Origin: CAZZNY01 sp964655935
GTDB taxonomy: Bacteria > Patescibacteriota > Gracilibacteria > BD1-5 > UBA2023
Reading direction: 5' to 3'
NCBI GenBank assembly: GCA_964655935.1
Contig: CAZZNY010000003.1
Span: 1 to 64,000, forward strand
DNA length: 64,000 nt
Position 1 is the first letter of the stretch, and each line of letters starts with the position of its first letter. The notes beneath the pieces were generated by a model that saw only the letters and a list, made by a program, of their open reading frames with translations, ran no database searches and was not told the origin of the DNA. Both the position numbers and the translations under genes were made by a program. Below, in pieces: positions 40,789 to 49,914 of the stretch.

Positions 40789-41472
40789 ATGAATTATCCA
40801 GAAGAATATCCATTTCCAGATGATAATGAGAGTATGCTCGAAAAAAATACGCGTTTTATTGAAGAGCTTTGCTGACCTATTGATGATCCTGATTTTGCTC
40901 GAAGAGTTAAAGATCTCTTAAATCCAAAAACTATAGTTGTAGATTTTCCAAAAGATTCAAATATTACTCTTCCATTTGGCTTGGGCGAATATTGAGCTGT
41001 AACAAGAAGAGAATTACTGTCAACAAAACATGTGACTCCATTAATGGCGTCAGTTTGTTCGTCTCGTGAGAATGTTAAGTATATAAAAACATATCTTTCT
41101 ATTGGTTGCCTAGTGGATGAAAAAGATATGGAATGAAGAACCGCTCTTATGTATGCGACAGCATCGCTTGGTGACAATAACATTTTTAATCTTTATACAT
41201 TGCTTCAATTATGAGCAAGTCCGTGGGAAGAAGATGACAAGGAAAAACAAGTATTAGAATATCTTCCAAATAGTTCTGATAAGAATGAAATTTGATTCTG
41301 GTACAATGCATTCATAACGCATCGTAAAACTTTATTTGAAATACAGATGGTTACTAGATTCTTTCTAAAAAAATATCCTTCATATTCAGAGGCACTTAAA
41401 CAATTTGAACTACAAATAATAGATAATTTCAGAAAAGCTTGAAAATTTCAAAATGAAAATGAAGAGAGTTAA
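40789..41472 (+). CDS. Ankyrin-repeat-like protein (227 aa)
   Basis: Two recognisable ankyrin units: VTPLMASVCSSRENVKYIKT with SIGCLVDEKDMEG, then RTALMYATASLGDNNIFNLY with LLQLGASPWEED. The Gly in LGASPW and in MEGRTAL are TGA codons. The C-terminus is helical and basic. No signal peptide, so a cytosolic interaction protein. It follows pilB by 18 bases and is probably co-transcribed, but a pilus role is only positional. Eight or so TGA codons. Confidence 0.72.
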
Positions 41473-41534
41473 TTAATTTTTTTAATCGGGAGTATCGAAT
41501 TAAAAATAATTTATGTTAAATAAGTAATCCTTAA

Positions 41535-42221
41535 ATGTTTCAGGATAATTGACTCATACATCGAATAGCGTCTTGAAAAAGAAAGCCCCTGGAATCTATA
41601 GGGGGCGTTTCAGCGGAGGATATATTGCAACTTGCCTATAACACAAACCAATCTTGATTTGATATTTTTTCCGGAAAAAGCATTATGGATGTTGGAGCTG
41701 GATTCTCTCCGCTTTTGAAGATTATTTCAAAAAATTCCACTCCAAAAAACCTTGTAGCTATAGATCCGATATATCACTGAAAAGAAAAAGGTGCCGCTGA
41801 ACAGACGAAAGCATCCGTAAAAAATTTTATAGATAAGATAATGAGGTGTTTTTTTGATGAATATCAAAAACTCTTATTGCAAAACGCAGAAAGACAGATA
41901 AGGGATGTAGAAGAATTTTCTTATGAACCAAATATTCATTATCGCACTAGTACATATCAAATATCACCCAATCAGCAACAAGACATAATATTTTTATCAA
42001 GCACTCTTTATGTGATTGAAGATCCGAAAAAATTCTTACAAGAATTAGATTTCTTACTAAAATCTGATGGAGAAATGGTGATTATTGATTTTATAGATGG
42101 TCGAGGCAATCAAATTTATAAAAAGTTGATTCATGCTGGAATTGAAATTGTTAGTACTTCTGGAAATTATTTTTGTGCAAAATTAAAAAAATGAGAGTGT
42201 TCGAAAATTCAATGGAAATAA
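41535..42221 (+). CDS. Class I SAM-dependent methyltransferase-like protein (228 aa)
   Basis: Motif I SIMDVGAGFSPLLKIIS and NLVAIDPIYHG supply the SAM pocket; DIIFLSSTLYVIEDPKKFLQ and DGEMVIIDFIDG match motifs IV and V. About 50 residues precede motif I when started at ATG 41535 with UGA as Gly; the C-terminus passes a TGA (42192) to TAA at 42219. Substrate unknown. Closely follows the ankyrin gene. Confidence 0.75.
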
Positions 42222-42248
42222 AAAGAGGAATCTATTTTCCTCTTTTTT
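42220..42248 (+). terminator. Terminator after the methyltransferase
   Basis: AAAAGAGGAA / TTCCTCTTTT stem, overlapping the stop codon. Confidence 0.8.
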
Positions 42249-42282
42249 GTAGTTTGTGTCATGGAATATCAGTGAATTGGTC

Positions 42283-42310
42283 GGGGGATCCTGAAACAAG
42301 TTCAGGATGA
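42283..42310. repeat. R5 palindrome, copy 2
   Basis: GGGGGATCCTGAA-ACAAG-TTCAGGATGA, near-identical to 29424-29452. Confidence 0.6.
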
Positions 42311-42321
42311 TAAGGGTTTCA

Positions 42322-43107
42322 TTATCCTCTTACCACATCTACTACTTCCTTCCGTACTCACATTTTCATGAGAATATCTGCGAATCGTTCGCGGAACCGA
42401 GTATATTTTAAGATGATCCTTGTACCATCACAAGAAATATAGAATGACCAAGAATAACAGAAAAGGAGTCTTTCTGCATCTGTTTCGATCAGTTTTCTAT
42501 CGACGAGTTTTTTCTTTTTTATAGCATCAAAAACTTCTTCTGAGACAGATCGGGGTTCTCTGATAGATTCTTTTTTTGAGTTTGCGATGAGAAAAGGAGC
42601 TTGATCATAGAGAAGATGCTCGAGATTTTCGAGAATATCAGCATCTTTTGTTACCTGGCATACTCTAAGTATTTTTTCACGTTCTTTTTTCTCGGCAGTT
42701 ATGTAGTCGATCTCATTTTCTAGTTCTGAGAATCACCACTTGTCGTGCATTTTGACGGCGAGGAGGATTCTTGGGTCGTGAATTCACTCTTTTTTTATTA
42801 TATCGTAGCCATTTTCCGCGTGTGGATACTCGGTATTTTTGAGATTAGTCTCGATGTCATGCTGGTAGAGTCGACCGATATCATGGAGAAGCGCTGCAGC
42901 TTCGAATTGTAATAAAGTCTCTTCTTGAAGTCGAGAAAGCTCGCTATCCATCGTGATGATTCGTCGTGCAGCTGCGAGTGTATCGAAAGAATGGTGGATA
43001 TTATAGGTAAGTCGGTGATGCACTTTCTCAGAGAGCGGAAGATTGTATTGGGCTGTCGCGTGTTTGAGTAGTATTTTTGCGCTTTCTGTAGCGGTTAGTT
43101 GAGTCAT
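42322..43107 (-). CDS. HD domain protein (261 aa)
   Basis: Metal-dependent phosphohydrolase fold: HHSFDTLAAARRII (first His), AAALLHDIGRLYQHD (HD pair) and HDPRILLAVKMHDK (third His) fit an HD domain such as in HDIG or deoxynucleotidase-type enzymes. The C-terminal region (LLFCYSWSFYISCDG, RFRERFADILMKMG) resembles a wider family of HD hydrolases acting on nucleotides. Three TGA codons are Gly. Substrate unknown. Confidence 0.78.
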
Positions 43108-43227
43108 GTTTGAAGATTGTTAGGTGTTAGCCGCATTATAGACTTATATTTGTTTTTGCAAGAGGAATTATTTGTATACTTTGTGGTAATGATTTTTAAT
43201 TTGAGATTATGTAGGAGAATTTTTTAT

Positions 43228-43362
43228 ATACTTTTGTAGCCAAAAGTACCAAAAGTTTTGAAAGGAGAAAAACTCGCAGACATCGCTTTTGCTCTTCATT
43301 TGCACGACTATCGGACTGCTCAAACAGTTTCTCCTCTTAAACACTCCTGTTCTCTCTCGATT
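43228..43362 (+). repeat. Structured dispersed repeat R1, copy B
   Basis: TACTTTTG-TAGC-CAAAAGTA hairpin, then an outer stem GAAAGGAGAAA / TTTCTCCTCTT. Part of a 540-base gene-free stretch (43108-43651) that holds two tandem R1 copies and nothing else recognised. Confidence 0.8.
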
Positions 43363-43421
43363 CTAGCAACAAAATACTCAGGATTCATTCGAAAACTTTT
43401 AGGAAAGAGGAGGATATTTAC

Positions 43422-43600
43422 ATACTTTTGGTGCCAAAAGTACCAAAAGCACTCAGGGGAAATGAACTCGCTTGTGTTAGCTTGTGCGGAAGCATTTACA
43501 CTAATATCAGCCCGCTCAAACAGCATTTCCCCCGAGACCCCGAAAATTTCTCCAGATCGCATGTTTCTCTCTTGGGCTCTCTCATTTTCTCCCGTTTTTT
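43422..43600 (+). repeat. Structured dispersed repeat R1, copy C (divergent, longer)
   Basis: TACTTTTG-GTGC-CAAAAGTA, then an outer stem CTCAGGGGAAA / TTTCCCCCGAG that differs in sequence from other copies but still pairs. The interior is longer and diverged; the tail CTCTCTCATTTTCTCCCG is conserved. Confidence 0.75.
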
Positions 43601-43615
43601 GCTGACGATTTTTAA

Positions 43616-43648
43616 AAACCTTATCTAAATGGTTTTAGATAAGGTTTG
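43616..43648. terminator. Hairpin before the 92-aa minus gene
   Basis: AAACCTTATCTAAA / TTTAGATAAGGTTT perfect 14-bp stem; A-rich/T-rich flanks allow termination from either side. Confidence 0.7.
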
Positions 43649-43651
43649 ATT

Positions 43652-43930
43652 TTATATCTGATAAGTCAATAATGGGGAAGTTCTTATTCGTTTTACTTTT
43701 ATAGCCCGAATTTCATGAAGAAAGAACTGATAGGTGTATTGTTCGATCCAGTCTTGAATTTGAGTGAATGAGAGTGACTTGATATAGAGTGGAATACTGC
43801 GTGAAGTATTAAGGAGTTTCATTCCAGTTTGTCTGATGCGGATATCGATCGGTGAGTATCGACGAGATTCGCGGTAATAGGCGAGAAGTACAGGATTATT
43901 ATTACAAAAATTCTTAGTAATCTTTCTCAT
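43652..43930 (-). CDS. Hypothetical basic protein (92 aa)
   Basis: Unrecognised. Strongly basic (RKITKNFC, YYRESRRYSP, IKVKRIRTSP). Ends in TAA, no TGA. Flanked by hairpins on both sides. It might be a small nucleic-acid-binding protein, but only charge supports that. Confidence 0.5.
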   Translation of the reverse strand: MRKITKNFCNNNPVLLAYYRESRRYSPIDIRIRQTGMKLLNTSRSIPLYIKSLSFTQIQDWIEQYTYQFFLHEIRAIKVKRIRTSPLLTYQI

Positions 43931-44122
43931 GAAAAAACTTTAAGTATAAATACGAAGTTCTGGACTGTCACTTTCAGATTTCGTCTTCAGAATGACGTTT
44001 CTTGCATTCTGGTATCAGTAATTTTATTACTGACAAGAGAATCGTAGCATGAGTTTTTGCTCGAGTCAAGAAAAGATACGGTTTTGAGAGGTTTTTACTT
44101 GACGAATTAACGAGATATTGTC

Positions 44123-44158
44123 AAAAAAACCCCAAAGTTTATGCTTTGGGGTTTTTTG
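44123..44158. terminator. Terminator of eno
   Basis: AAAAAACCCCAAAG / CTTTGGGGTTTTTT stem, 32 bases past the minus-strand eno stop; also works on the + strand. Confidence 0.9.
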
Positions 44159-44189
44159 TACTTCGAAAAATTCTGAGATGACCGAGTGA

Positions 44190-45446
44190 TTACTTTCGTC
44201 CATATATTGCTCGAGCTCCGAGTTTTTCTTCGATTCGCATAAGTTGGTTATATTTCGCGATTCGGTCAGTTCGTGAGAGGGAACCAGTTTTGATAAATCC
44301 TGATTCCATAGCGACAGAAAGATCAGCAATAAAAGTATCTTCTGTTTCACCTGATCGGTGAGAAACGACGGATCGCATATTATGTTCGTGAGCCATATTG
44401 ATTGCATCAATAGTTTCCGATACGGTTCCGATTTGATTGAGTTTGATAAGAATTGCATTTGCCATATCTTGTTCGATACCGAGCTTGAGTCGTGCGATAT
44501 TAGTTACGAAAAGATCATCACCTACGAGCATAATCTTTTTACCGAGTTTTTCAGTAATAAGTTTCCATCCATCAAAATCATCTTCTGCCATTCCGTCTTC
44601 GATAGAGATAATTGGATATTTTTCTACGAGTTTTTCATAGAAAGCGACCATTGCTTCTGGAGAAAGAATTTTGTCTTCTCCTTCGAGATTATATTTTCCA
44701 TCTTTAAAGAATTCACTTGAAGCAACATCGAGTGCGAGTTTGATACGACCAGTATAACCAGCTTTATCGATAGCTTCGACGATAACTTGAAGTGCTTCTT
44801 CGTTTGATCCGAGATTTGGAGCGTACCCACCCTCATCACCGACAGAAGTGCTCATTCCTCGAGATTTGAGAATTTTTTTGAGATTATGGAAAACTTCAGC
44901 CCCCATTCGGATTGCCTCTCGTACATTTGTAGCTCCAACAGGAACAATCATAAATTCTTGAATATCTACATTATTGTCAGCGTGTGATCCACCATTGAGG
45001 ATATTCATCATAGGGATAGGAAGGGTGACTCACTTTCCATTTGAGAGGAATTCATAGATTCCTTGATTTTTTTCATTCGCGCATGCTACGACGAAAGCCA
45101 TAGAGATTCCAAGGATTGCATTCGCACCGAAGCGTGATTTATTTGGAGTTCCATCGAGAGCGAGAAGTGTATTATCGAGAGCTCGAACATCAGCGAAATC
45201 TTTTCCGAGAATTGCATCTTTGAGAGTAGTATTTACATTATTTACAGCCATAAGAACACCTTTTCCGAGAAAACGCTTATCATCACCGTCTCGAAGCTCA
45301 AGAGCTTCGTGAATACCGGTAGAGGCTCCAGATGGGACGATCGCTCGACCAAAAGCACCGCTTGCAAGAGTAAGCTCCACTTCGACCGTAGGATTACCAC
45401 GAGAATCGATTACTTCACGAGCGTGAATAGAGGAAATAGTAGACAT
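44190..45446 (-). CDS. eno: Enolase (418 aa)
   Basis: Interconverts 2-phosphoglycerate and PEP. Landmarks: AREVIDSRGNPTVEVEL, VPSGASTGIHEALELRDGD, the substrate loop GGSHADNNVDIQEFM, catalytic Glu in SVGDEGGYAPNL, metal Asp in ALDVASSEF, ISIEDGMAEDDF, VGDDLFVTN, the catalytic Lys in ILIKLNQIGTV and SHRSGETEDTFIADL. One TGA (NGKGVTLP). With GpmI and TPI 1.3-7 kb away this gives lower glycolysis/gluconeogenesis. Confidence 0.97.
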
Positions 45447-45492
45447 AAATTTAGAAAGTTAGAAAAATAGAATAACAGAATAGTAGAAATGT

Positions 45493-45569
45493 TGTCATCC
45501 TGAGTGAAACGAAGGATCTCTTATACAAGAGTCGTCTACAAGGGATTCTTCGCTGCGCTCAGAATGACA
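45493..45569. repeat. Palindromic dispersed repeat R2, copy 3
   Basis: TGTCATCCTGAGTGAAACGAAGGATC left, AGGGATTCTTCGCTGCGCTCAGAATGACA right; the loop is shorter than in other copies. Confidence 0.8.
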
Positions 45570-45640
45570 AGACTCTCTTACATCAGAGAGATGCGACATT
45601 ATATTTGATGTTTATTGGAATGCAAGCAGATTTTCGTTTT

Positions 45641-45669
45641 TTGCTTTAATACGGGAAATATGGTACACT
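45641..45669 (+). promoter_or_regulatory. Promoter of the secreted nuclease
   Basis: TTGCTT, a 17-base spacer and TACACT with TG one base upstream, 25 bases before the ATG. Confidence 0.7.
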
Positions 45670-45694
45670 TCAGAAAAATATAAACAAATAACGT

Positions 45695-46291
45695 ATGAAA
45701 TTAAAACAAATATTTACTACTCTATTTCTTTTCGTGCTGCCGATTTCCTCGTATGCGCTTGAGACCAAAACGGTCGTCGATCGCTCGATTCGAACATCCG
45801 GAGATGTGCTTTCGTGCACGATCGACGATGTGGATGATGGTGATACGGTAGATCTGCTCTGTGGTGAAAAAATAATTCCGTCAGTTCGGCTTCTCGGAGT
45901 AAATACGCCGGATATTATCATGCCTGAAAATGAGAAACATTGTTTCTATGACGAAGCGCGTGGTGTTATGAGAAAAATAAAAAATAATGCCAGAAAACTT
46001 ACCGTTCAATTTTATGGTTCGGACCTTTGCGTGGATAGATATAAAGGGTGTCGAAATCTCGTGAGATTGACTGATGAAGAAACGGACTTAGATGTAAATG
46101 AGCGATTAATCGAATCGGGATACGCATTTGAATGGACTGATTTTTCTACGGTACCATTAAAAATCAAAGCTCGTTATCGGATGGCAGAAAAACGGGCTCG
46201 AGAGAATCAAAGCGGACTCTGGGGGAAATGTATAATCAATTACTCTTATTCGAAATTAGATTCTTCTGTGCCGGATAAGATGACATGGTAA
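45695..46291 (+). CDS. Secreted thermonuclease-like (SNase fold) protein (198 aa)
   Basis: Signal peptide (KLKQIFTTLFLFVLPISSYA), then an SNase domain: VDDGDTVDLLC (metal Asp), VRLLGVNTPDI (catalytic Arg region), DRYKGCRNLVRL (DRYGR-like, second Arg) and LIESGYAFEW, RMAEKRARENQSGLWGKC. Known members cut DNA/RNA outside the cell. In organisms without nucleotide synthesis this could feed scavenging, which is inference. No TGA. Four Cys could form disulphides. Confidence 0.9.
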   Translation: MKLKQIFTTLFLFVLPISSYALETKTVVDRSIRTSGDVLSCTIDDVDDGDTVDLLCGEKIIPSVRLLGVNTPDIIMPENEKHCFYDEARGVMRKIKNNARKLTVQFYGSDLCVDRYKGCRNLVRLTDEETDLDVNERLIESGYAFEWTDFSTVPLKIKARYRMAEKRARENQSGLWGKCIINYSYSKLDSSVPDKMTW

Positions 46292-46322
46292 AAAAAGTTC
46301 AAGAAATTTCTTGAACTTTTTT
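46290..46322. terminator. Bidirectional terminator
   Basis: AAAAAAGTTCAAGAAA / TTTCTTGAACTTTTTT perfect palindrome. Confidence 0.9.
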
Positions 46323-46353
46323 GTTGTTTTTAGATGAATAATTTTAAAAAATT

Positions 46354-46692
46354 TTACATCATAGCAAGATCATAGACAAGACTTTCGTGTCTCTCAGTGA
46401 GCTCTGCTAATTTTGTATTTTCCTCTGAAGATAATCTCGTATGAGGAAGTGGTGAATATAGTCAGAGTAAATCATATGCTCTGTCAGCATGTCTTTGTGC
46501 CTTATCTTGATCACCACCCTTTAGTGCCATTTCTCCTAATCATAAGTCATTTTTTATATCAAAGATTAATACTTGAATCGGTGATTCTAGATATTTTCTT
46601 ACTTCATCAGCACTGCAGATTATTAATGGTCGTATAGGGTTTCAGCGTGGAACACTAGAAGCAGGAATGGTATTTTTATCGTATTCAACCAT
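46354..46692 (-). CDS. Hypothetical protein (112 aa)
   Basis: Unrecognised soluble protein. It contains a helix pair with GGDQDKAQRHADRAYDLLG and KLAELTERHESLVYDLAMM, TPR-like in character but a single unit. Three TGA codons are Gly (PRGNPIRP, LGLGEM, LLGLYSP). Sits between the nuclease and gpmI in convergent/tandem order. Confidence 0.6.
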
Positions 46693-46751
46693 ATTTAATG
46701 TATTAGGTGTAATGTTTGTTTATAATAAAAGTTTTTGAATATTAGTCAAGT

Positions 46752-48290
46752 CTATTTCGTAAGCACTTTCCCAGTCATCTCTTCTGGGATCGGAAGCTCA
46801 AGAATATGAAGACAAGTCGGAGCGAGATCTGCGAGTCAACCGTGCTCTGCGATCGGCTGGACTTCGCCTTCGTAGATATGCCAGCAAGGTACGACATTGA
46901 GCGAGTGTTGTGTTTTTGGTTCGTCTTCGGTTCCCATTTCTTCACAGTTTCCATGGTCTGCAGTAACGAGAAGTTCGATACCGTTCGTTCCACAGAAAGC
47001 GATGATTTTTTCCATGATTTTATCGAGTGTCTCGACAGCTTTTTTCGCGGCTGTGAGAGAACCAGTATGTCCGACCATATCGCCATTAGCGAAATTTACA
47101 ATGGTTACGTCGAAATTATTTGCTTCCGCGAGAAATGTGTCGCAAATCTCGGATGCCGACATCTCGGGATCGAGATCGTATGTCGCGACTTTGTGAGATG
47201 GAATGAGGATTTCTTTTTTACCGGGAAGCTCGATATTTTTTCCTCAGTCAAAGAATTTCGTGACGTGTGCGAATTTCTCAGTCTCAGCGAGACGAAGCTG
47301 AGAAAGTCAGTTGTTTGAGAGAACTTCTCAGAGAGTGTTTGCGAGAGAATCGTCTTCTACTAGGGCGTCACAGGGCATTCCTGGATAGTATCGAGTCATC
47401 GCTACGTAAAAAACAGTTTGTTTATTTTTCTTTACATCTATACCAAAATCCATCGAATCATTTCCAAAGTTCAATCAAGTTTTTTCAGGCTCGATGAATG
47501 CTTTTGTCATCTGGATGGCTCTATCTGAACGAAAATTCATGTGAATCACCGCATCCTTACTTTGAACACAATACGTAGCATCGTTTGAAAAACTGACCGG
47601 TTCGATAAATTCGTCAGTGTGACCAACGCTGTACTCGAATTTTATATAGTCAGACGGTGAAAAATCTGTAATTTCTCAGCCTATTGTCATCACGTTGTAG
47701 GCTTTTTGGATTCTAGCCCAGTTATTGTCTCGATCCATTCAGTAGTATCGTCCTCAGATACTCGCGATGGCTACATTAGGAAAACGACTCACGAAACGCT
47801 CGAACTCTTCCATAAGCTCGTGTGCGCAGGTCGGAGCAAGATCGCGACCGTCGGTAAAAAGATGAATCCGTACGGGAATATACGCAGGAATTATTTCGAG
47901 AATTCCTCGAAGATGATCGTCTGAAGCATGTACTCCACCTGGACCGAAAAGAGAAAAAAGATGAAGAACTGATCCATTGTCTTCACAGTGTTTTATAGCA
48001 TTTTTATAGGCAGGAATTTCTGCGAAAGATCTGTCGGAAAGCATATCGGAAATCTTTACGAGCGATTGCCTTAGGATTCTTCCAGATCCGATCGTGAGAT
48101 GTCCGATCTCGGAATTTCCCATCTGACCTTCTGGTACTCAGACGGCTTTCCCGGAAGCTTCGAGCCCTGCATATGGACTCTTGAAAAGTGTATCGAAAGT
48201 CGGGGTATGGGCGAGGCGAATCGCGTTTTCTTCTGGAAGATTCTCATTAATACCGAATCCGTCGAGGATAATCAGGGCGAGTCGAGGCAT
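46752..48290 (-). CDS. gpmI: 2,3-bisphosphoglycerate-independent phosphoglycerate mutase GpmI (512 aa)
   Basis: Mn-dependent mutase interconverting 3- and 2-phosphoglycerate. Catalytic Ser in MGNSEIGHLTIGSGR; other landmarks are ILDGFGIN, SLFGPGGVHASDDH, FTDGRDLAP, GRYYWMDRDNNW, FRSDRAIQM, NFANGDMVGHTG and VTADHGNCEEM with the second metal site. Length equals the family norm. About ten TGA codons are Gly, for example in SIGGRYYWMD and the NH-GLAD end. Operon: alone; faces hypothetical genes. A 30-bp palindrome lies in the leader. Confidence 0.95.
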
Positions 48291-48308
48291 AAAAAGATAT
48301 GTTAAAAA

Positions 48309-48338
48309 TAACGCATCATATAATTATATGACGCGTTA
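48309..48338. promoter_or_regulatory. 30-bp palindrome in the gpmI leader
   Basis: TAACGC-TCATATAA / TTATATGA-GCGTTA with one mismatch (a G-U wobble if transcribed on the minus strand), centred on TATAATTATA, 19 bases upstream of the gpmI ATG. A candidate operator over the -10 region. Confidence 0.5.
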
Positions 48339-48371
48339 GTATATCAATTTTTTTCATAGCCGCAAGAAAAA

Positions 48372-48665
48372 CTAAGCTCTTTTTATGGCAAGACTGAATT
48401 TACCTCAAGATGCGTCTTTCAGGGAACATTGAAATAATTTTGTGGTTCTCGTGAATGAGATAATTTCTCCAACTTTAATTTGTGTTATTTGTTCGATCAG
48501 TCGCACAAGTTCTCGTGATGATTTTGATAAATTACCTAGAAAAAGAATCTGAGTTTCTTCAGTGTCAAGATCAACAACTTCGTCACTGATAATTGGTGTT
48601 ATTTTTACAAGACTTTCCCAAGTATTTGGTCGCATAATTAAATCAGTCTCGGTAGTATTTAACAT
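48372..48665 (-). CDS. Hypothetical protein (97 aa)
   Basis: Unrecognised, soluble. LRVRLIEQITQIKV-like helix (RELVRLIEQITQIKVGEIIS) with a downstream basic tail KFSLAIKRA after a TGA-coded Gly at 48405. Start taken at ATG ending at 48665; ATG at 48707 would add a hydrophobic leader of doubtful reality. Confidence 0.5.
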
Positions 48666-48732
48666 ATAATAATAGAGATATGAAATAGTTATATTGTTTA
48701 TAATCATATAACTATTTATGTCAATATAAATT

Positions 48733-49365
48733 CTATTTTTTCGTAATATTTCTGAATATGAGATAGGAGTATATGAGCGGAAGCGCGACCATTATTGCTA
48801 TTGCAGTAACAAAAATGGCTATTGGGAGGAATTGAAACCATGAATTAATGAGGAAAATAAAGCCTGAGAGCATCATACATTTTCCAGCGAGACGATGGGT
48901 TTTATTCCAGACTTCTTCATTATTTAGTGTCCAGGGAAGTTTGTAGCCGATAAAATAATTTTGTCTGAGTTTTCACATGAAGTTACCGAGAATGATGAAG
49001 AGTATTCCGATACCGAGCATGATCGCCATGCTGACATCGAATGTGGGATGGAGTGAGGCATAAGTGCTTATACCAAAAATATAGTAAAAGAATAGAAGAA
49101 GACTATATTGTATTACTTCCCATGCGGTTCGGAATTTTTCATAGTTTTCTTTTTTTGGGTCGATCTTCTGAAGTACTGCGAAAATCAGAAGCATTCCGAG
49201 ACATATGAAAGGAAAGATATAGATGGAAGATTTGTTGCCATAAGCATCGATTTTTCCTTCGTAATTCCAGTGAGTAGGAATCTTATCTGGAAGAGAAGGA
49301 TAATAATAGTAAGCAATCGGGAACATACTGAGGACAATGAGAAGTTTGACGAGAAATGATTTCAT
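48733..49365 (-). CDS. SdpI family membrane protein, DUF1648 plus SdpI domain (210 aa)
   Basis: Six hydrophobic helices. The N-terminal part has the DUF1648 pattern (YYYPSLPDKIPTHWNYEGK, DAYGNK), the C-terminal part the SdpI signature (FIGYKLPWTLNNEEVWNKTHRLAG). SdpI in Bacillus gives immunity to the SdpC toxin and sequesters the SdpR repressor. The ArsR-type repressor next to it supports an SdpRI pair; no SdpC toxin is seen. One TGA (NFMGKLR) joins the two halves. Confidence 0.85.
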
Positions 49366-49413
49366 AGTGTTTAGTAGGTTAGTGGATTAGTAGATTAGAA
49401 GATTGGTAGTATA

Positions 49414-49503
49414 TGTCATTCTGAGCGGAGCGAAGAATCCCTTTTAGTCGATATATGTGCCGAATTTGAGTATAAGGGATCCTTCGTTGCACTCAGGATG
49501 ACA
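49414..49503. repeat. Palindromic dispersed repeat R2, copy 4
   Basis: TGTCATTCTGAGCGGAGCGAAGAATCCC left, AAGGGATCCTTCGTTGCACTCAGGATGACA right. Lies between sdpI and sdpR. Confidence 0.85.
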
Positions 49504-49517
49504 GGGTGAATTTGTAA

Positions 49518-49796
49518 TTATTTCCCCGGTGGACTTTCATCTTTTTTCATAAGATCAAAAAGCGAGGCGACGAATTCTTCAAAAACGGAAACATTGAGAG
49601 AATACCTGATGAACTGGCCTTCGCGCTCATCGATCACGAGATTCGCTCGCTTTAGGGCATCGAGATGATGAGAGAGGGAAGCTTGCGTTATCTCAAAGTG
49701 AGAAAGGAGCTCTGTGACGGTCATGTCTTTTTTTTTGAGCAGAGCAAGAATTTTTCTGCGATTCTTGTCGGAAAGTGCTTTATATATTGAGTCCAT
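49518..49796 (-). CDS. ArsR family regulator, SdpR-like (92 aa)
   Basis: Winged helix: YKALSDKNRRKILALLKKKD, VTELLSHFEITQASLSHHLDAL, LVIDEREGQFIRYSLN. No Cys metal sites, so an SdpR-type autorepressor is more likely than a metal sensor. Upstream of sdpI on the same strand, with an R2 hairpin between the two genes. Candidate operator at 49822-49845. No TGA. Confidence 0.9.
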   Translation of the reverse strand: MDSIYKALSDKNRRKILALLKKKDMTVTELLSHFEITQASLSHHLDALKRANLVIDEREGQFIRYSLNVSVFEEFVASLFDLMKKDESPPGK

Positions 49797-49821
49797 TTTC
49801 CTAAAAATTAATAATTAATAG

Positions 49822-49845
49822 ATATATAGATGAACGTCTATATAT
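49822..49845. promoter_or_regulatory. Candidate SdpR operator
   Basis: ATATATAGA-TGAACG-TCTATATAT, perfect 9-bp arms with a 6-base centre, 26 bases upstream of the regulator ATG; ArsR-family operators often look like this. Confidence 0.55.
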
Positions 49846-49914
49846 TATTCGAAAATATTCTGAAGTCAAATAAAAAACCACCAATTTCTTGGCGGTTTAA
49901 AAATTCTTTGAATA

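Noticed and set aside
43320..43562. ORFs in R1 elements (frames containing FWYFWxQKYV on the minus strand)
   Set aside because: The similar peptides recur because the R1 DNA repeat recurs; stems, not codons, are conserved, and frames end inside the element.
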